Assembly: GCF_003025615.1 (NCBI RefSeq)
Contig: NZ_PYMJ01000013.1
Coordinates: 62,001 to 126,000 of the forward strand
Direction of reading: 5' to 3'
Origin: Photobacterium frigidiphilum
GTDB taxonomy: Bacteria; Pseudomonadota; Gammaproteobacteria; Enterobacterales; Vibrionaceae
Length of the DNA: 64,000 bases
Shown: positions 1 through 8,604 of the stretch, in pieces
Layout of the letters: each line of letters opens with the position of its first letter
Numbering within the stretch: the stretch's first letter is position 1
The notes under the pieces: generated by a model
Seen by the model: the letters and a program-made list of their open reading frames with translations, nothing else
What the model was told of the DNA's origin: nothing
Databases searched by the model: none
Made by a program: the position numbers and the translations under genes

Positions 1-1
1 C

Positions 2-391
2 AACCCTTTAGTTTGCAAAACGATCAGTCGTATCAATCATACTCAAGAAAACACATTGTATGATGTGTTAACTGTCGCTAGAGATCGTATTCATCTTGGT
101 GCCAAAATAATTTCACACCCATTAGCTGGCAGCGTAAAGCCGCATGAAACGCCTTATCGAAGTATTATATTAAGTAATTCCAGTGACGAACTTGATTTCC
201 AATCACTGAATACGCTTGAACAAGCGATTGAGCGCTACCAAGTGCTGTGTAAAAACAACCCCGATCATTTAACACAGACATCAGCAAACATTGTTGAGCG
301 TTACGAGGAAAAGAAACGCAATGATTTCCAGCTTATTGATTGCCAGCTGATCAAATCAAGCTTGAGTTCATTTGGTTTACATCTGGACTAA
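2..391 (+). CDS. grdX: GrdX family protein (5' end outside window)
   Basis: This reading frame is open from the window edge to a TAA at 389-391, so the start lies outside. The first visible residues, NPLV, match the NNPLV stretch near the N-terminus of GrdX proteins, which accompany glycine, sarcosine and betaine reductase genes in clostridia. Their biochemical role is not established. About 129 residues are visible, so little is missing. A TTG at 56 could be read as a start, but it would discard the conserved N-terminus, so I reject it. The gene converges on grdB and shares a terminator with it. Its position beside the grd operon is the strongest support for the name. Confidence 0.75.
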   Translation, partial: NPLVCKTISRINHTQENTLYDVLTVARDRIHLGAKIISHPLAGSVKPHETPYRSIILSNSSDELDFQSLNTLEQAIERYQVLCKNNPDHLTQTSANIVERYEEKKRNDFQLIDCQLIKSSLSSFGLHLD

Positions 392-440
392 GTCTTTTCA
401 TTTTATGATTTGAATGTTTTTTTTCTTAATCTACACCTAC

Positions 441-470
441 AAAAAGACCTGCAGCTGCAGGTCTTTTTTT
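441..470. terminator. Bidirectional terminator between grdX and grdB
   Basis: A perfect palindrome, AGACCTGCAGCTGCAGGTCT, is flanked by an A-run on the left and a T-run on the right. It can therefore end transcripts from either side. It sits between the convergent grdX and grdB genes. Confidence 0.85.
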
Positions 471-494
471 ATCTACTGTATAATTTACATTTAC

Positions 495-1793
495 TTAGAA
501 CACAGTTTGTTCTGAAATCTCAGTTTGAAGTGCCACTAATGATTTCTCAACAATTTGACGGCGATTATACAACTCTTCTTCAGGTTGCATCGCTGGGTTA
601 CCCAATGGATATGGGATCGCAATTGCTGGAACAATACGGTTAGCACCTACTGTTTTAGAGATAGGAACTACTGTTGCTATGTGAACTACAGGCATTACTT
701 TTTCGATTTCTTTAACCATCGTTGCGCCGCAACGTGTGCAAGTGCCTCAAGTGGAGGTGAATATAGCGGCAGTCACCCCTGCTTGTTGTAGTTTCATCGC
801 AATTTCTGCGCCATATTCTTTTGACTTAGCAACCGCAGTACCGTTACCGACGGTGCTGTAGAATATGTTGTGCAGGCTACCAATAACACCTTCGCGTTCC
901 ATATCGCGTAATACATCAACAGGTAAAACACGGTTCGGGTTATCGTTACATGCAACAGGGTCATAACCACCATGTGCTGTTTCATGTGTTGCACACGTTA
1001 TTGTGTCTAACCCTTCAATGCTGTACTCACCGTACTTTGATGCACTTGATGATTCGATATGGTCAGGGTTACCTTTTGGTACCACACCACCCGATGTCAC
1101 CAAGGCAATTTTAGCTTGGCTTAATAGCCCAATTGCTGGTTGAGGGTCTACACGGTCGAATACCGGCATTGGGTATTCTGTCGTAAACTCAGGACCCGCA
1201 AGTTTAGCAATCAATAAATCAACCGCTCGCGTTGCACCACGCTTTTCAGCAAAGTAGTTCACACGAATACCGCGAGGCATGTAGCCTTCATCCGCAGGAT
1301 CGCCTAACTCACCGTCGGTTTCAATAAAGCGATTGATCAATTTCACCATTGCAGGAATAGCTTGGCGCATACTTGCTGCGCTGTTACCTGTTTCCGCAAT
1401 ATAAGCATATTGACCAAATAACTCGTAGCCTGGGTTTTCAACGTACATGCCTGAAATAGTTTTTATACCCATTTCATGAGCAACTTTCGCTACCGTACCA
1501 CAAGCCATACCATAACGACCGGCGTTAAAGGCAGGACCAGCAACAACAAGATCTGGCTTTAGTTGCGTCAAAATTTCTTTCAAGCTGTGGCAGCAAAGGC
1601 TTTCATTTTCGTTTAGGTATGAATCACCGCAAATAATGGTATGCGTGACTTCTGCTTTGTCTTTCAACATCGTATTGATTTGAGAACCAACACCCACAGA
1701 ACCTTCAACCACTTCCATTGGAATGTGGGCCATTTCTTCGCCACCCTTTTGGGCAAAAAACTGGTTCAAATAATAAACAACTCTAAGTGTCAT
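495..1793 (-). CDS. grdB: Glycine reductase component B gamma subunit, selenoprotein GrdB
   Basis: GrdB is the substrate-binding selenoprotein subunit of component B in Stickland-type glycine reductase. Its selenocysteine attacks the substrate-pyruvoyl Schiff base and passes the carboxymethyl group to GrdA. The frame is interrupted by an in-frame TGA at 747-749 (residue 349). The two halves join as TSTUGTCTRCGATM, the selenocysteine motif expected in GrdB, with two nearby cysteines. Read through, it gives 432 residues, about the usual family length. A hairpin at 720-734 lies 12 nt after the UGA. A short separate ORF at 495-719 is only the C-terminal part. It is the last gene of the minus-strand grd series, 13 bp after grdE. 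Sequence alone does not separate a glycine from a sarcosine or betaine paralogue. Confidence 0.93.
720..734 (-). promoter_or_regulatory. Candidate bacterial SECIS hairpin in grdB
   Basis: On the minus strand CGTTGC and GCAACG pair perfectly around a GGC triloop, beginning 12 nt after the selenocysteine UGA. This position and size match bacterial SECIS elements, which lie in the coding sequence just after UGA and bind SelB. Confidence 0.7.
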
Positions 1794-1806
1794 CTGACTA
1801 TCCTCT

Positions 1807-3099
1807 TTAACAGGCTTTGGTTGTTAGGAAATGGAAACCTAACTCGCTTGTCGCGCCGATAATGGCTTGAAGTTCAACCGTAATCGAACCATCTTCTTGT
1901 AAGCTTCCGTTAAAGCCACCAGCAACGATATCTGCATAGCGATCATAACCGATAACACGGTTCATCGCTGGCAACGTAATTAGCTGGTTAGCATTACCGT
2001 TTGTTATAACAGCATCTGCACTCTTATGTGAATCAGCAAGTGATTGGCTTTCACCGTTTTGTCCTGCGTATTCATCGGTTAACAGTACAGTTTGGATTCC
2101 TGCTGCTTCAAGTTTTGAACAGTTCATCATTAAGTCAGCATCTGGGTTACCAAAGCCTTCTTCACTGACGATTGCTGCATCCCAACCCATTTGCTTAGCA
2201 AGCTTAACCACAAAGTTAGAGGAGCGTTCTTTGTCACGTAATGTGACATTTTCGTTAGTCACAATCACACCCATGAAGTTGTAATCAACACCATGGTGGC
2301 GATATAAATCATAAATTACTGGGCTGTTCTGGTGTACATAACTGGTGTTTTTATCACAAGCCGATACACAGTTACCGCTGATGATTGCCCCATCCATGAC
2401 TTCAGTTGGGTACATCAATGTTGGTAAAATACCTTTCACATCTACGCCGTAGTAGTAGGTATCATGCAGTAAGCCTTGGCTTTGTAGCATGTACACGTAA
2501 CCGACTTTAGGCAATGTAGGATGTTGTGCCGCTTGCTCTAGCAATGGCTTGGTTTCGTACGTTTCGATTTCATCAGGTGTAATGTGCTCACCCAACTTAC
2601 CAATCCAACGCCCTGCTTCTAACCCAACAAGACGAACAACGGCTTCATGATCATACTGGTTACAGCTTTCTTCCACTTCACATTGAATAACTAGGTTCAA
2701 TGTTCTTGAGAAAGGGGTGAATTCTGCACCCGGACCGCTCATGTCGATGATGCCTTCTTGGAAACCAACGATTTCACCCGTTGTTACCACTGCCATACCT
2801 TTTAATACATGGGTACGACCTTCACCAACCATGGTTTCTTCACCCAGATGACGACCTGGGAAAATCTCACCACCGCCAGACACTTTTACACGAGGTTCAA
2901 TGGCATCTTTCACTGGCATAATACGGGTACTATCACCAGGTTTTGCAATGCTTAGCTCTATAGAACGAATACGGTGGTCTAATTCACACAAGTAACCTTT
3001 CAGTGCGTGCTCATCAATTACGACCGTGTTTTCTTTAATTTCACTGGTTGACCCAAAAGCCAAATCGCGAATATTAATATTGCCTAATTCGAGTTTCAT
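1807..3099 (-). CDS. grdE: Glycine reductase component B, alpha/beta proprotein GrdE
   Basis: GrdE is made as a proprotein that self-cleaves at a cysteine to give two subunits; the cysteine becomes the pyruvoyl group that forms a Schiff base with the substrate. The cleavage motif GNCVSACDKNTSY is present, with the cysteine at residue 244, close to the position reported for clostridial GrdE. I start at MKLELGNI (3099) because GGAG stands 7 nt upstream and family members begin the same way; a frame-open ATG at 3123 would add eight unlikely residues. The length is 430 residues. It lies directly upstream of grdB. The substrate (glycine versus sarcosine or betaine) cannot be settled here. Confidence 0.92.
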   Translation of the reverse strand: MKLELGNINIRDLAFGSTSEIKENTVVIDEHALKGYLCELDHRIRSIELSIAKPGDSTRIMPVKDAIEPRVKVSGGGEIFPGRHLGEETMVGEGRTHVLKGMAVVTTGEIVGFQEGIIDMSGPGAEFTPFSRTLNLVIQCEVEESCNQYDHEAVVRLVGLEAGRWIGKLGEHITPDEIETYETKPLLEQAAQHPTLPKVGYVYMLQSQGLLHDTYYYGVDVKGILPTLMYPTEVMDGAIISGNCVSACDKNTSYVHQNSPVIYDLYRHHGVDYNFMGVIVTNENVTLRDKERSSNFVVKLAKQMGWDAAIVSEEGFGNPDADLMMNCSKLEAAGIQTVLLTDEYAGQNGESQSLADSHKSADAVITNGNANQLITLPAMNRVIGYDRYADIVAGGFNGSLQEDGSITVELQAIIGATSELGFHFLTTKAC

Positions 3100-3171
3100 T
3101 TGTTTCTCCAAACAAGCGTCCATTGGGGGAAGTCTGTCGCCTTCACAATCTGTGTATCAAAAAGCGGTACA

Positions 3172-4218
3172 TCAAGAAACTTTGATGCCACTTCCTGATT
3201 CGGCGTATCCAACCACCCAACATGATTCTCCAGTATTGCTAAATTCAAGTAATAAGGATTCGAGACAATCTTTGGGTACTGTTGCTAGCAAACCGCCAGA
3301 GGTTTCTGGGCAGCATAATTTTTGTTGCCAGCTTTCATCTAATTCAGGTGCAAACTCAATATCATCTTTATAGGCTTCAAGGTTACGGTTAGCGCCACCA
3401 GGGAAAATACCTTGTGCTGCGTAATCTTCTGCCCCCAATAAAAACGGCACTTGGTCAGCAATGAAATGCATGCATACATCGCTTTTTTCTGCCATTTCTA
3501 GGGCGTGGCCTAGCAATGAATAACCGGTTATATCAGTACATGCTTTAATCGGGTACTTAACAAAAATCTGAGCCGCATTGCGATTGAGTTTTTTCATACT
3601 GTCGGTTGACGTTTGAATCGACTCTTGGCTCGCTTTGCCTCGTTTGGCTGCGGTAGAAATTACGCCAGTACCTAAAGGTTTCGTCAGTACTAATACATCT
3701 CCGCTTTCAACAGCGGCTTTGGTTTGCACTTTTGATGGATGAATCATACCCATAACCGATAAACCAAATTTTGGTTCATCGTCTTCCACTGTGTGGCCAC
3801 CAACCAGTACTGCTCCAGCTTCACGGACTTTATCCGCACCGCCTTTCAGTATCTGGCCAACAACCTCTTGTGGAAGATCGACTGGGACGCAAAAAATATT
3901 CATCGCTAATGTTACTTGTCCGCCCATGGCGTACACATCACTTAATGCATTTGCCGCAGCAATCGCACCAAAGTCGTAAGGGTCATCAACAATTGGAGTA
4001 AAGAAATCCAATGTTTGAATAACCGCAACATCATCGTTGATTTTATAAACGGCAGCATCGTCACTTACCGCCAGCCCAACCATTAAGTTAGGGTAATCTT
4101 GTTCGGGAAACAGGGGTGAAATGGTCTGCAGAACCTGCGCCATGGCCTTAGGGCCTATTTTGGCCGCTCACCCTGCTTTTTTGGTCATCTGCGTTAGACG
4201 CACAGCTTTATCTGTCAT
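3172..4218 (-). CDS. selD: Selenide, water dikinase SelD, itself a selenoprotein
   Basis: SelD makes selenophosphate from selenide and ATP, the selenium donor for selenocysteine synthesis. The frame contains an in-frame TGA at 4168-4170 (residue 17), where E. coli SelD has its catalytic Cys17; the context is TKKAGUAAKIGPK with the conserved lysine three residues on. Starting at 4218 (ATG, AAGGAA upstream) gives 348 residues with Sec, almost the E. coli length. The internal ATG at 4143 would delete the catalytic segment. Downstream motifs include GGHTVEDDEPKFG and ACTDITGYSLLGH. It sits inside the grd operon between grdD and grdE, so selenium supply is coupled to selenoprotein production. The rest of the Sec machinery (selA, selB, tRNA-Sec) is not in the window. 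Confidence 0.95.
4144..4155 (-). promoter_or_regulatory. Candidate bacterial SECIS hairpin in selD
   Basis: On the minus strand GGCC-CTAA-GGCC forms a short stem with a tetraloop, beginning 12 nt after the UGA of selD, the same spacing as in grdB. The stem is only 4 bp, so the call is tentative. Confidence 0.45.
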
Positions 4219-4353
4219 CTCTAATTTCCTTAGAAGTGGACGGTAAGAGCGCATACCGTTAATTCAATCAATGTTTTGCGCTCAGCGTATGTTTTGATTC
4301 TTATCGCGTTTTATCTAATGCTTTATCTAGTGTGTTTATCGCTAAATAAAGCC

Positions 4354-5550
4354 TTATAAATATTTCGCTTCTACCAATTTGGCTTTAGCGGCTTCTTTAT
4401 CTTCTTTGGCGACCAGAATAATGGGGCCTGTACATCCCATACCCGTACGGGCAAAAATGTTCATTTTCCATAACACCTGACAAGCATCTTCAATCTCTAA
4501 AATATCAATGCCGCCAATATCGGTATCTGTCACTTTTTCAGGTGGGGCAATAACATCAGCCTTAACATCTGATTTAGTGTCAGTAGCAACAGGTTGCTTG
4601 TATTTATTAACTAAGTTATTAATGCCAGCTAATGATGCAGCTTCCCATTCCTCATTCACTCGCTTCATTACCTCTCCCTTTGCTGCATCTGCGCATAAGC
4701 GGATTGCGCCAGCAACAACAGGAGCACCAGAAGCGCGTGAAATAATGCTAACTAATTGCCCATCAGCACAGCCATCTTTGCTCAGCCCTGGTCCATAACC
4801 AAAGCCAGAAGCTTCAAAGCTACCGCCAGTGGTAAAAGATGAGAACATCTTCATCAGTAAGTTGCCGGTTAAGCTGTCTGTAACCATGACATCCGGTGTG
4901 CCGCGTAATAAATCATTACCACGCATTGCAATACCACCATCAGCCCTAGACGAGTCAGCAAAATGAATATCATAACCAGCCTGTTGCAGCTCTTTTAAGC
5001 CACGTTCACACTGGGCTGCACCGTCAATATTCAACACACCAACACTTGGTTTTTCAATACCACTCGCTTTCGCTAATGCAATACCGTAAATAGTATTTTT
5101 TAACAACGCAGCTTGGCGATTCGTGTCTGATGTACCGGTAGTTGAAGCGATAAACATTTCACGACCAGTACCAGGTGTAACAACTTTGCCCATCGTGCTC
5201 ACCCCTAACGGGAAGGCATAATGAAGCGTCACACAACCATCAATTTGTTTATCGCTAAATAACTGTTCCATCACTTGATGACATTCAGTTAAATTACTTG
5301 CTGGATGATGTTCAAACGCACCCGCTTGATCACCACCAATTAAGACAAGCTCGATATCGCTATATTGACGTGATACAAGTTGCGCACCATGAAGCAATTC
5401 AGCTTCACCTAACTCGCTACCAATAAGCGTTAAGCCAATACGGGTTTTACGATCACATTGCCCAGACAATAAGCCATCAGCCATCGCACTAAAGGTATCG
5501 GAAAGTTGTTGGTTTATGTTTTGATTGCCTTGTTGATTGGCATTTTGCAT
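4354..5550 (-). CDS. grdD: Glycine reductase component C, subunit GrdD
   Basis: Component C takes the acetyl group from the carboxymethyl-selenoether of GrdA and releases acetyl phosphate. GrdD is its phosphotransacetylase/PlsX-like subunit. The conserved cysteine near the C-terminus appears in GMGCTGPI at about residue 373, the position thought to carry the acetyl thioester. The start at 5550 follows GGAGG with a 5-nt gap; a TTG at 5562 would extend the frame by four residues but lacks its own ribosome site. The product has 398 residues. The N-terminus is rich in Gln and Asn, and the segment around residues 325-345 looks like a flexible linker. It starts 12 bp after grdC and precedes selD. 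Confidence 0.92.
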   Translation of the reverse strand: MQNANQQGNQNINQQLSDTFSAMADGLLSGQCDRKTRIGLTLIGSELGEAELLHGAQLVSRQYSDIELVLIGGDQAGAFEHHPASNLTECHQVMEQLFSDKQIDGCVTLHYAFPLGVSTMGKVVTPGTGREMFIASTTGTSDTNRQAALLKNTIYGIALAKASGIEKPSVGVLNIDGAAQCERGLKELQQAGYDIHFADSSRADGGIAMRGNDLLRGTPDVMVTDSLTGNLLMKMFSSFTTGGSFEASGFGYGPGLSKDGCADGQLVSIISRASGAPVVAGAIRLCADAAKGEVMKRVNEEWEAASLAGINNLVNKYKQPVATDTKSDVKADVIAPPEKVTDTDIGGIDILEIEDACQVLWKMNIFARTGMGCTGPIILVAKEDKEAAKAKLVEAKYL

Positions 5551-5562
5551 AACAACCTCCAA

Positions 5563-7098
5563 TCACTTATTAGCGTTAAGTAAGTTTTCTGCAACGTCAC
5601 GCATTGCTTGCGCCACAATTTGCTTCACTTGTGCTTCATCGAATTGCGCAGCTTGTTTGCCAGTGTTTTTCTGAACCACAAAGCTCAAGCCATCGAACAA
5701 GTTGGTCATACGACCTAAGAACAAGCTACCTTTACCAACCATCATGAAGTTATTAATTTCGCCGCTCATGATCATGTCACGACCGAAGCCTAAGAAAGGC
5801 ACGCCCGATGGAATATGACCTTGTGTAGGTGCGAAACCTGTCATGCCATGCTCTTTTACAAAATCAAGTAACTGCGTACGCTCTAGCTGTCCTTCTTTCA
5901 CAGCTAACGCGGCAATCATTTTGTAATTAGACTCAGGTACATTACCTGCGCCTGCGGGTTTGGTAATTTCTGGGTTTTGCATTTCAACAGAATATTTATC
6001 GATATCTGTCATTGCCATGCCCGCATCTTTCAACGGTTTAGCAATCAATGCAGTCATCACAGCTTGCGGTGATGAACCCGTACCAATCTGATGGCGACCA
6101 ACAATGTCGGTATTGATCATTGGGCTAACACCGTCATTTTCACTGACGACACAAGCAAAACCGGCAAGGCAATCTTCTAGCACTGGCATGTTATTTTTCA
6201 CATGGTCACGGCCGTTCATGCCCAATTTGGCAACAGCACCACCAGCAACAACCATGACATTTTTGAAAATACCCGCTTTCACGAGTGCAGCGGCCAATGT
6301 CATTGCATGAGCAGGTGCTGCGCAGAAACCACGCACATCTGAGCCCGTTGCCAAAACACAACCCGCGCTTTCACCAATCGCTTTAGCAAAGTTACCGCCA
6401 CCACGTTGGTTGATATCGCCACATGCTTCTTCTGAACATTCGATAATGTAGTCGATGTCAGCCACATCAATGCCTTGGCGTTTCAGGTTCATTGCAGACA
6501 TGACACCTGATGCTTTGGTACATAGATTTTCAAGCATGATATGGGCAGAAAGGTTTTCATCTTCATCGTGTGCAGCTTTCACACAACCGATAATTTCACC
6601 ATTAAGCATTAACACTTCAGCTTGGTGAGATTCATGTAAAGCAAGTACTTCATCACGCGTAATCAGCTGATGACCCGCTAATAAATCAGTATCGCCGTAT
6701 AAGGCGTGATGACAAACTTGGCTGTGGTACTTTTCAATAAATTCAGCGGTAAAGCACACCAAATTAAACACATCAACGTGGCTTAACATGGCGTAGAAAT
6801 GTTCTTGCGAGTAAATTTCGCCGTATTTGCCTTCTGCAGCTGTTGATTCTTTAATATCAAACCAAGGCTGAGGTAAATCAGATAATTGTTGGGGAGTAAT
6901 ATTGCCGATATAACATTGGTTTGCGGGGTAACTCACGACGTCAGAAAATGGACGAAGGTGTGTACCTATATTGGTTAAATAATTATCTTGAGGATCATTT
7001 TTAGCACGAGCAGCAACTTGTGCTGAGCCATTGTTAATCAAGATATCAGGTGTATGAGCCAATACATAGCTCACCCCTTTAATAACTGCGTATCCCAT
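5563..7098 (-). CDS. grdC: Glycine reductase component C, subunit GrdC
   Basis: GrdC is the thiolase/KASIII-like subunit of component C and works with GrdD to form acetyl phosphate. Supporting sequence includes the start MGYAVIKGVSYVLAHTPD, the IECSEEACGD block in the middle and the GHIPSGVPFLGF block near the C-terminus, typical of this family. ATG at 7098 is chosen because AGGAG lies 6 nt ahead; a GTG two codons upstream is less likely. The length of 511 residues is normal. It follows grdA2 by about 105 bp, a longer gap than elsewhere in the operon, and is followed by grdD after 12 bp. Confidence 0.92.
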   Translation of the reverse strand: MGYAVIKGVSYVLAHTPDILINNGSAQVAARAKNDPQDNYLTNIGTHLRPFSDVVSYPANQCYIGNITPQQLSDLPQPWFDIKESTAAEGKYGEIYSQEHFYAMLSHVDVFNLVCFTAEFIEKYHSQVCHHALYGDTDLLAGHQLITRDEVLALHESHQAEVLMLNGEIIGCVKAAHDEDENLSAHIMLENLCTKASGVMSAMNLKRQGIDVADIDYIIECSEEACGDINQRGGGNFAKAIGESAGCVLATGSDVRGFCAAPAHAMTLAAALVKAGIFKNVMVVAGGAVAKLGMNGRDHVKNNMPVLEDCLAGFACVVSENDGVSPMINTDIVGRHQIGTGSSPQAVMTALIAKPLKDAGMAMTDIDKYSVEMQNPEITKPAGAGNVPESNYKMIAALAVKEGQLERTQLLDFVKEHGMTGFAPTQGHIPSGVPFLGFGRDMIMSGEINNFMMVGKGSLFLGRMTNLFDGLSFVVQKNTGKQAAQFDEAQVKQIVAQAMRDVAENLLNANK

Positions 7099-7203
7099 TG
7101 TCACTCCTGCATCCGAGCCGGATATGAGATTCGAGCCTGTCGTCAGACTCGAATCGGTATTGATGAGAAGATATCAAGCTGACTTATCAGCTCGATGTGG
7201 CCT

Positions 7204-7680
7204 TTATGCTTCTACGGGTTCTTCGCGGTATTGTTGCATTTCCGCTTTAATCGCATCTACATCCAGTACCATTTCCATCATCCCAATCTGTTCTTCATAA
7301 ACAGCTGGGTCGACAGCTTCTTTTATTGCGTCTTCAACCACGTGGTAACAAGAAAGTCCTAACTGGACTCCCGCCAATGGTCCTGCAAAAGTCGGATCAC
7401 CTGTGGTGACAGTTTCACACGCGAGCCCAGAAGCTTCTGCTTCTGCACCACCAAGAATAACTATTACATTCTCGGCGCCGAACTCGTCGGCGAGTGCTTT
7501 AATCCGTTTTTGATTTTCAAGATCCATTGCGCCTGCGCTAGTTCAGACGAAACATTCTGTTGTAGAGAAAGCAACATGAGCACCGGTGGTCTTTATACAA
7601 GCTTCAATTGCTTGACCAGGTATGCCGTCGCGGTCTCCAAGAATGATCGCTGTTTTGGTAGCAAACACTTCTTTATTCAC
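7204..7680 (-). CDS. grdA: Glycine reductase protein A, selenoprotein GrdA (second copy)
   Basis: GrdA carries the carboxymethyl group on its selenocysteine between components B and C and is re-reduced by thioredoxin. The motif CFVUTSAGAMD is encoded across an in-frame TGA at 7543-7545 (residue 46). The start is GTG at 7680, with GAGGTG upstream; the frame opens only 2 bp after the stop of the first grdA copy, suggesting translational coupling. The product has 158 residues, including the typical [14 protein letters not shown] and [16 protein letters not shown] blocks. An ATG at 7527 is internal and would omit the active site. It is very similar to the upstream copy, with most differences at the two ends. 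Confidence 0.94.
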
Positions 7681-7682
7681 AA

Positions 7683-8168
7683 TTACACCTCAGCTTCTGC
7701 TAAAACATACTTCCCAAATTGCTCACGATACCCTTTGATCTCTGCAATGATTGCATCAACATCAAGTACCATTTCCATCATGCCTATCTGCTCGTCATAG
7801 ACGTCAGCATCAACATTATTTTTTATTTCCGGCTCAACCACATGATAACAAGAGAGTCCTAACTGGACTCCGGCTAACGGACCGGCAAAAGTAGGATCAC
7901 CGTTGGTTACGGTTTCACAAGCAAGGCCTGAAGCTTCCGCTTCTGCGCCGCCAAGTACGATGAGAATATTTTCTGCACCAAACTCTTCAGCAAAACCTTT
8001 GATCCTCTTCTGGTTTTCCAGATCCATAGCACCTGCGCTGGTTCAGACGAAACACTCGGTAGTAGAGAACAAAACATGGGCACCAGCAGACTTAATACAA
8101 GCTTCGATTGCCTGTCCTGGTATTCCATCTCTGTCTCCTAAGATAATAACTTTCTTATCTTTGAGCAT
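7683..8168 (-). CDS. grdA: Glycine reductase protein A, selenoprotein GrdA (first copy)
   Basis: This is a second, adjacent gene for the small selenoprotein that links glycine reductase components B and C. Sec is encoded by TGA at 8043-8045 (residue 42) in CFVUTSAGAMD. Translation starts at ATG 8168 with GGAG upstream, giving 161 residues. Compared with the downstream copy it has a shorter N-terminus ([15 protein letters not shown]) and a longer C-terminal tail ([13 protein letters not shown]). Both copies keep every active-site feature, so neither looks like a pseudogene. It lies about 100 bp after the thioredoxin gene. Confidence 0.94.
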
Positions 8169-8268
8169 CGTTAACTCCGAAGGATTACAGATTACTAACT
8201 TACGTTGTAGTCAATTGCTTGATACAACCCCATTTTTACAAGCTGCTGATTTTATGAGTTATTACTGA

Positions 8269-8595
8269 CTATGCTTGTTCACAAACAAAGCTTTCAATAG
8301 CATTCACAATATCTTCAACTTCTAATTCTTCACCAGAAAGGTGCGTTTGTTTCTCACCATTTTTGTAAAACACAAACGAAGGTAAACCCATCACTTTCTG
8401 TGCCATAGCCAAACGACGATTACCTTGAATGTTCAATTTACAGAACTTCATTTGCTCGCTGTATTTCGCTTCCATTTCAACCACATCGGGCATTAGCTCT
8501 TTACAACGTACGCAGCTTTCGCTCCAGAAATCGACCATCACAATGCCATCGACATTGACTTCAGAATCGAAATTCTCTTTGGTAAGTTCGATCAT
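8269..8595 (-). CDS. Thioredoxin-like protein of the glycine reductase system
   Basis: This 108-residue protein has the thioredoxin fold and a redox motif, SESCVRCKELMP, in place of the usual WCGPC. Atypical CxxC thioredoxins are also found in the grd operons of clostridia, where they pass electrons from thioredoxin reductase to GrdA. The cis-proline region GLPSFVFYKNG is intact. It begins 9 bp after the trxB stop, so the pair is probably co-transcribed and works together. The positively charged residue inside the CxxC and the lack of the active-site tryptophan next to it should alter the redox potential; that is inference. Confidence 0.88.
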   Translation of the reverse strand: MIELTKENFDSEVNVDGIVMVDFWSESCVRCKELMPDVVEMEAKYSEQMKFCKLNIQGNRRLAMAQKVMGLPSFVFYKNGEKQTHLSGEELEVEDIVNAIESFVCEQA

Positions 8596-8604
8596 TGCTT
8601 TTCC

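Noticed and set aside
495..719. Separate 74-residue gene at the left end
   Set aside because: It is the C-terminal part of grdB after the selenocysteine UGA, not an independent gene.
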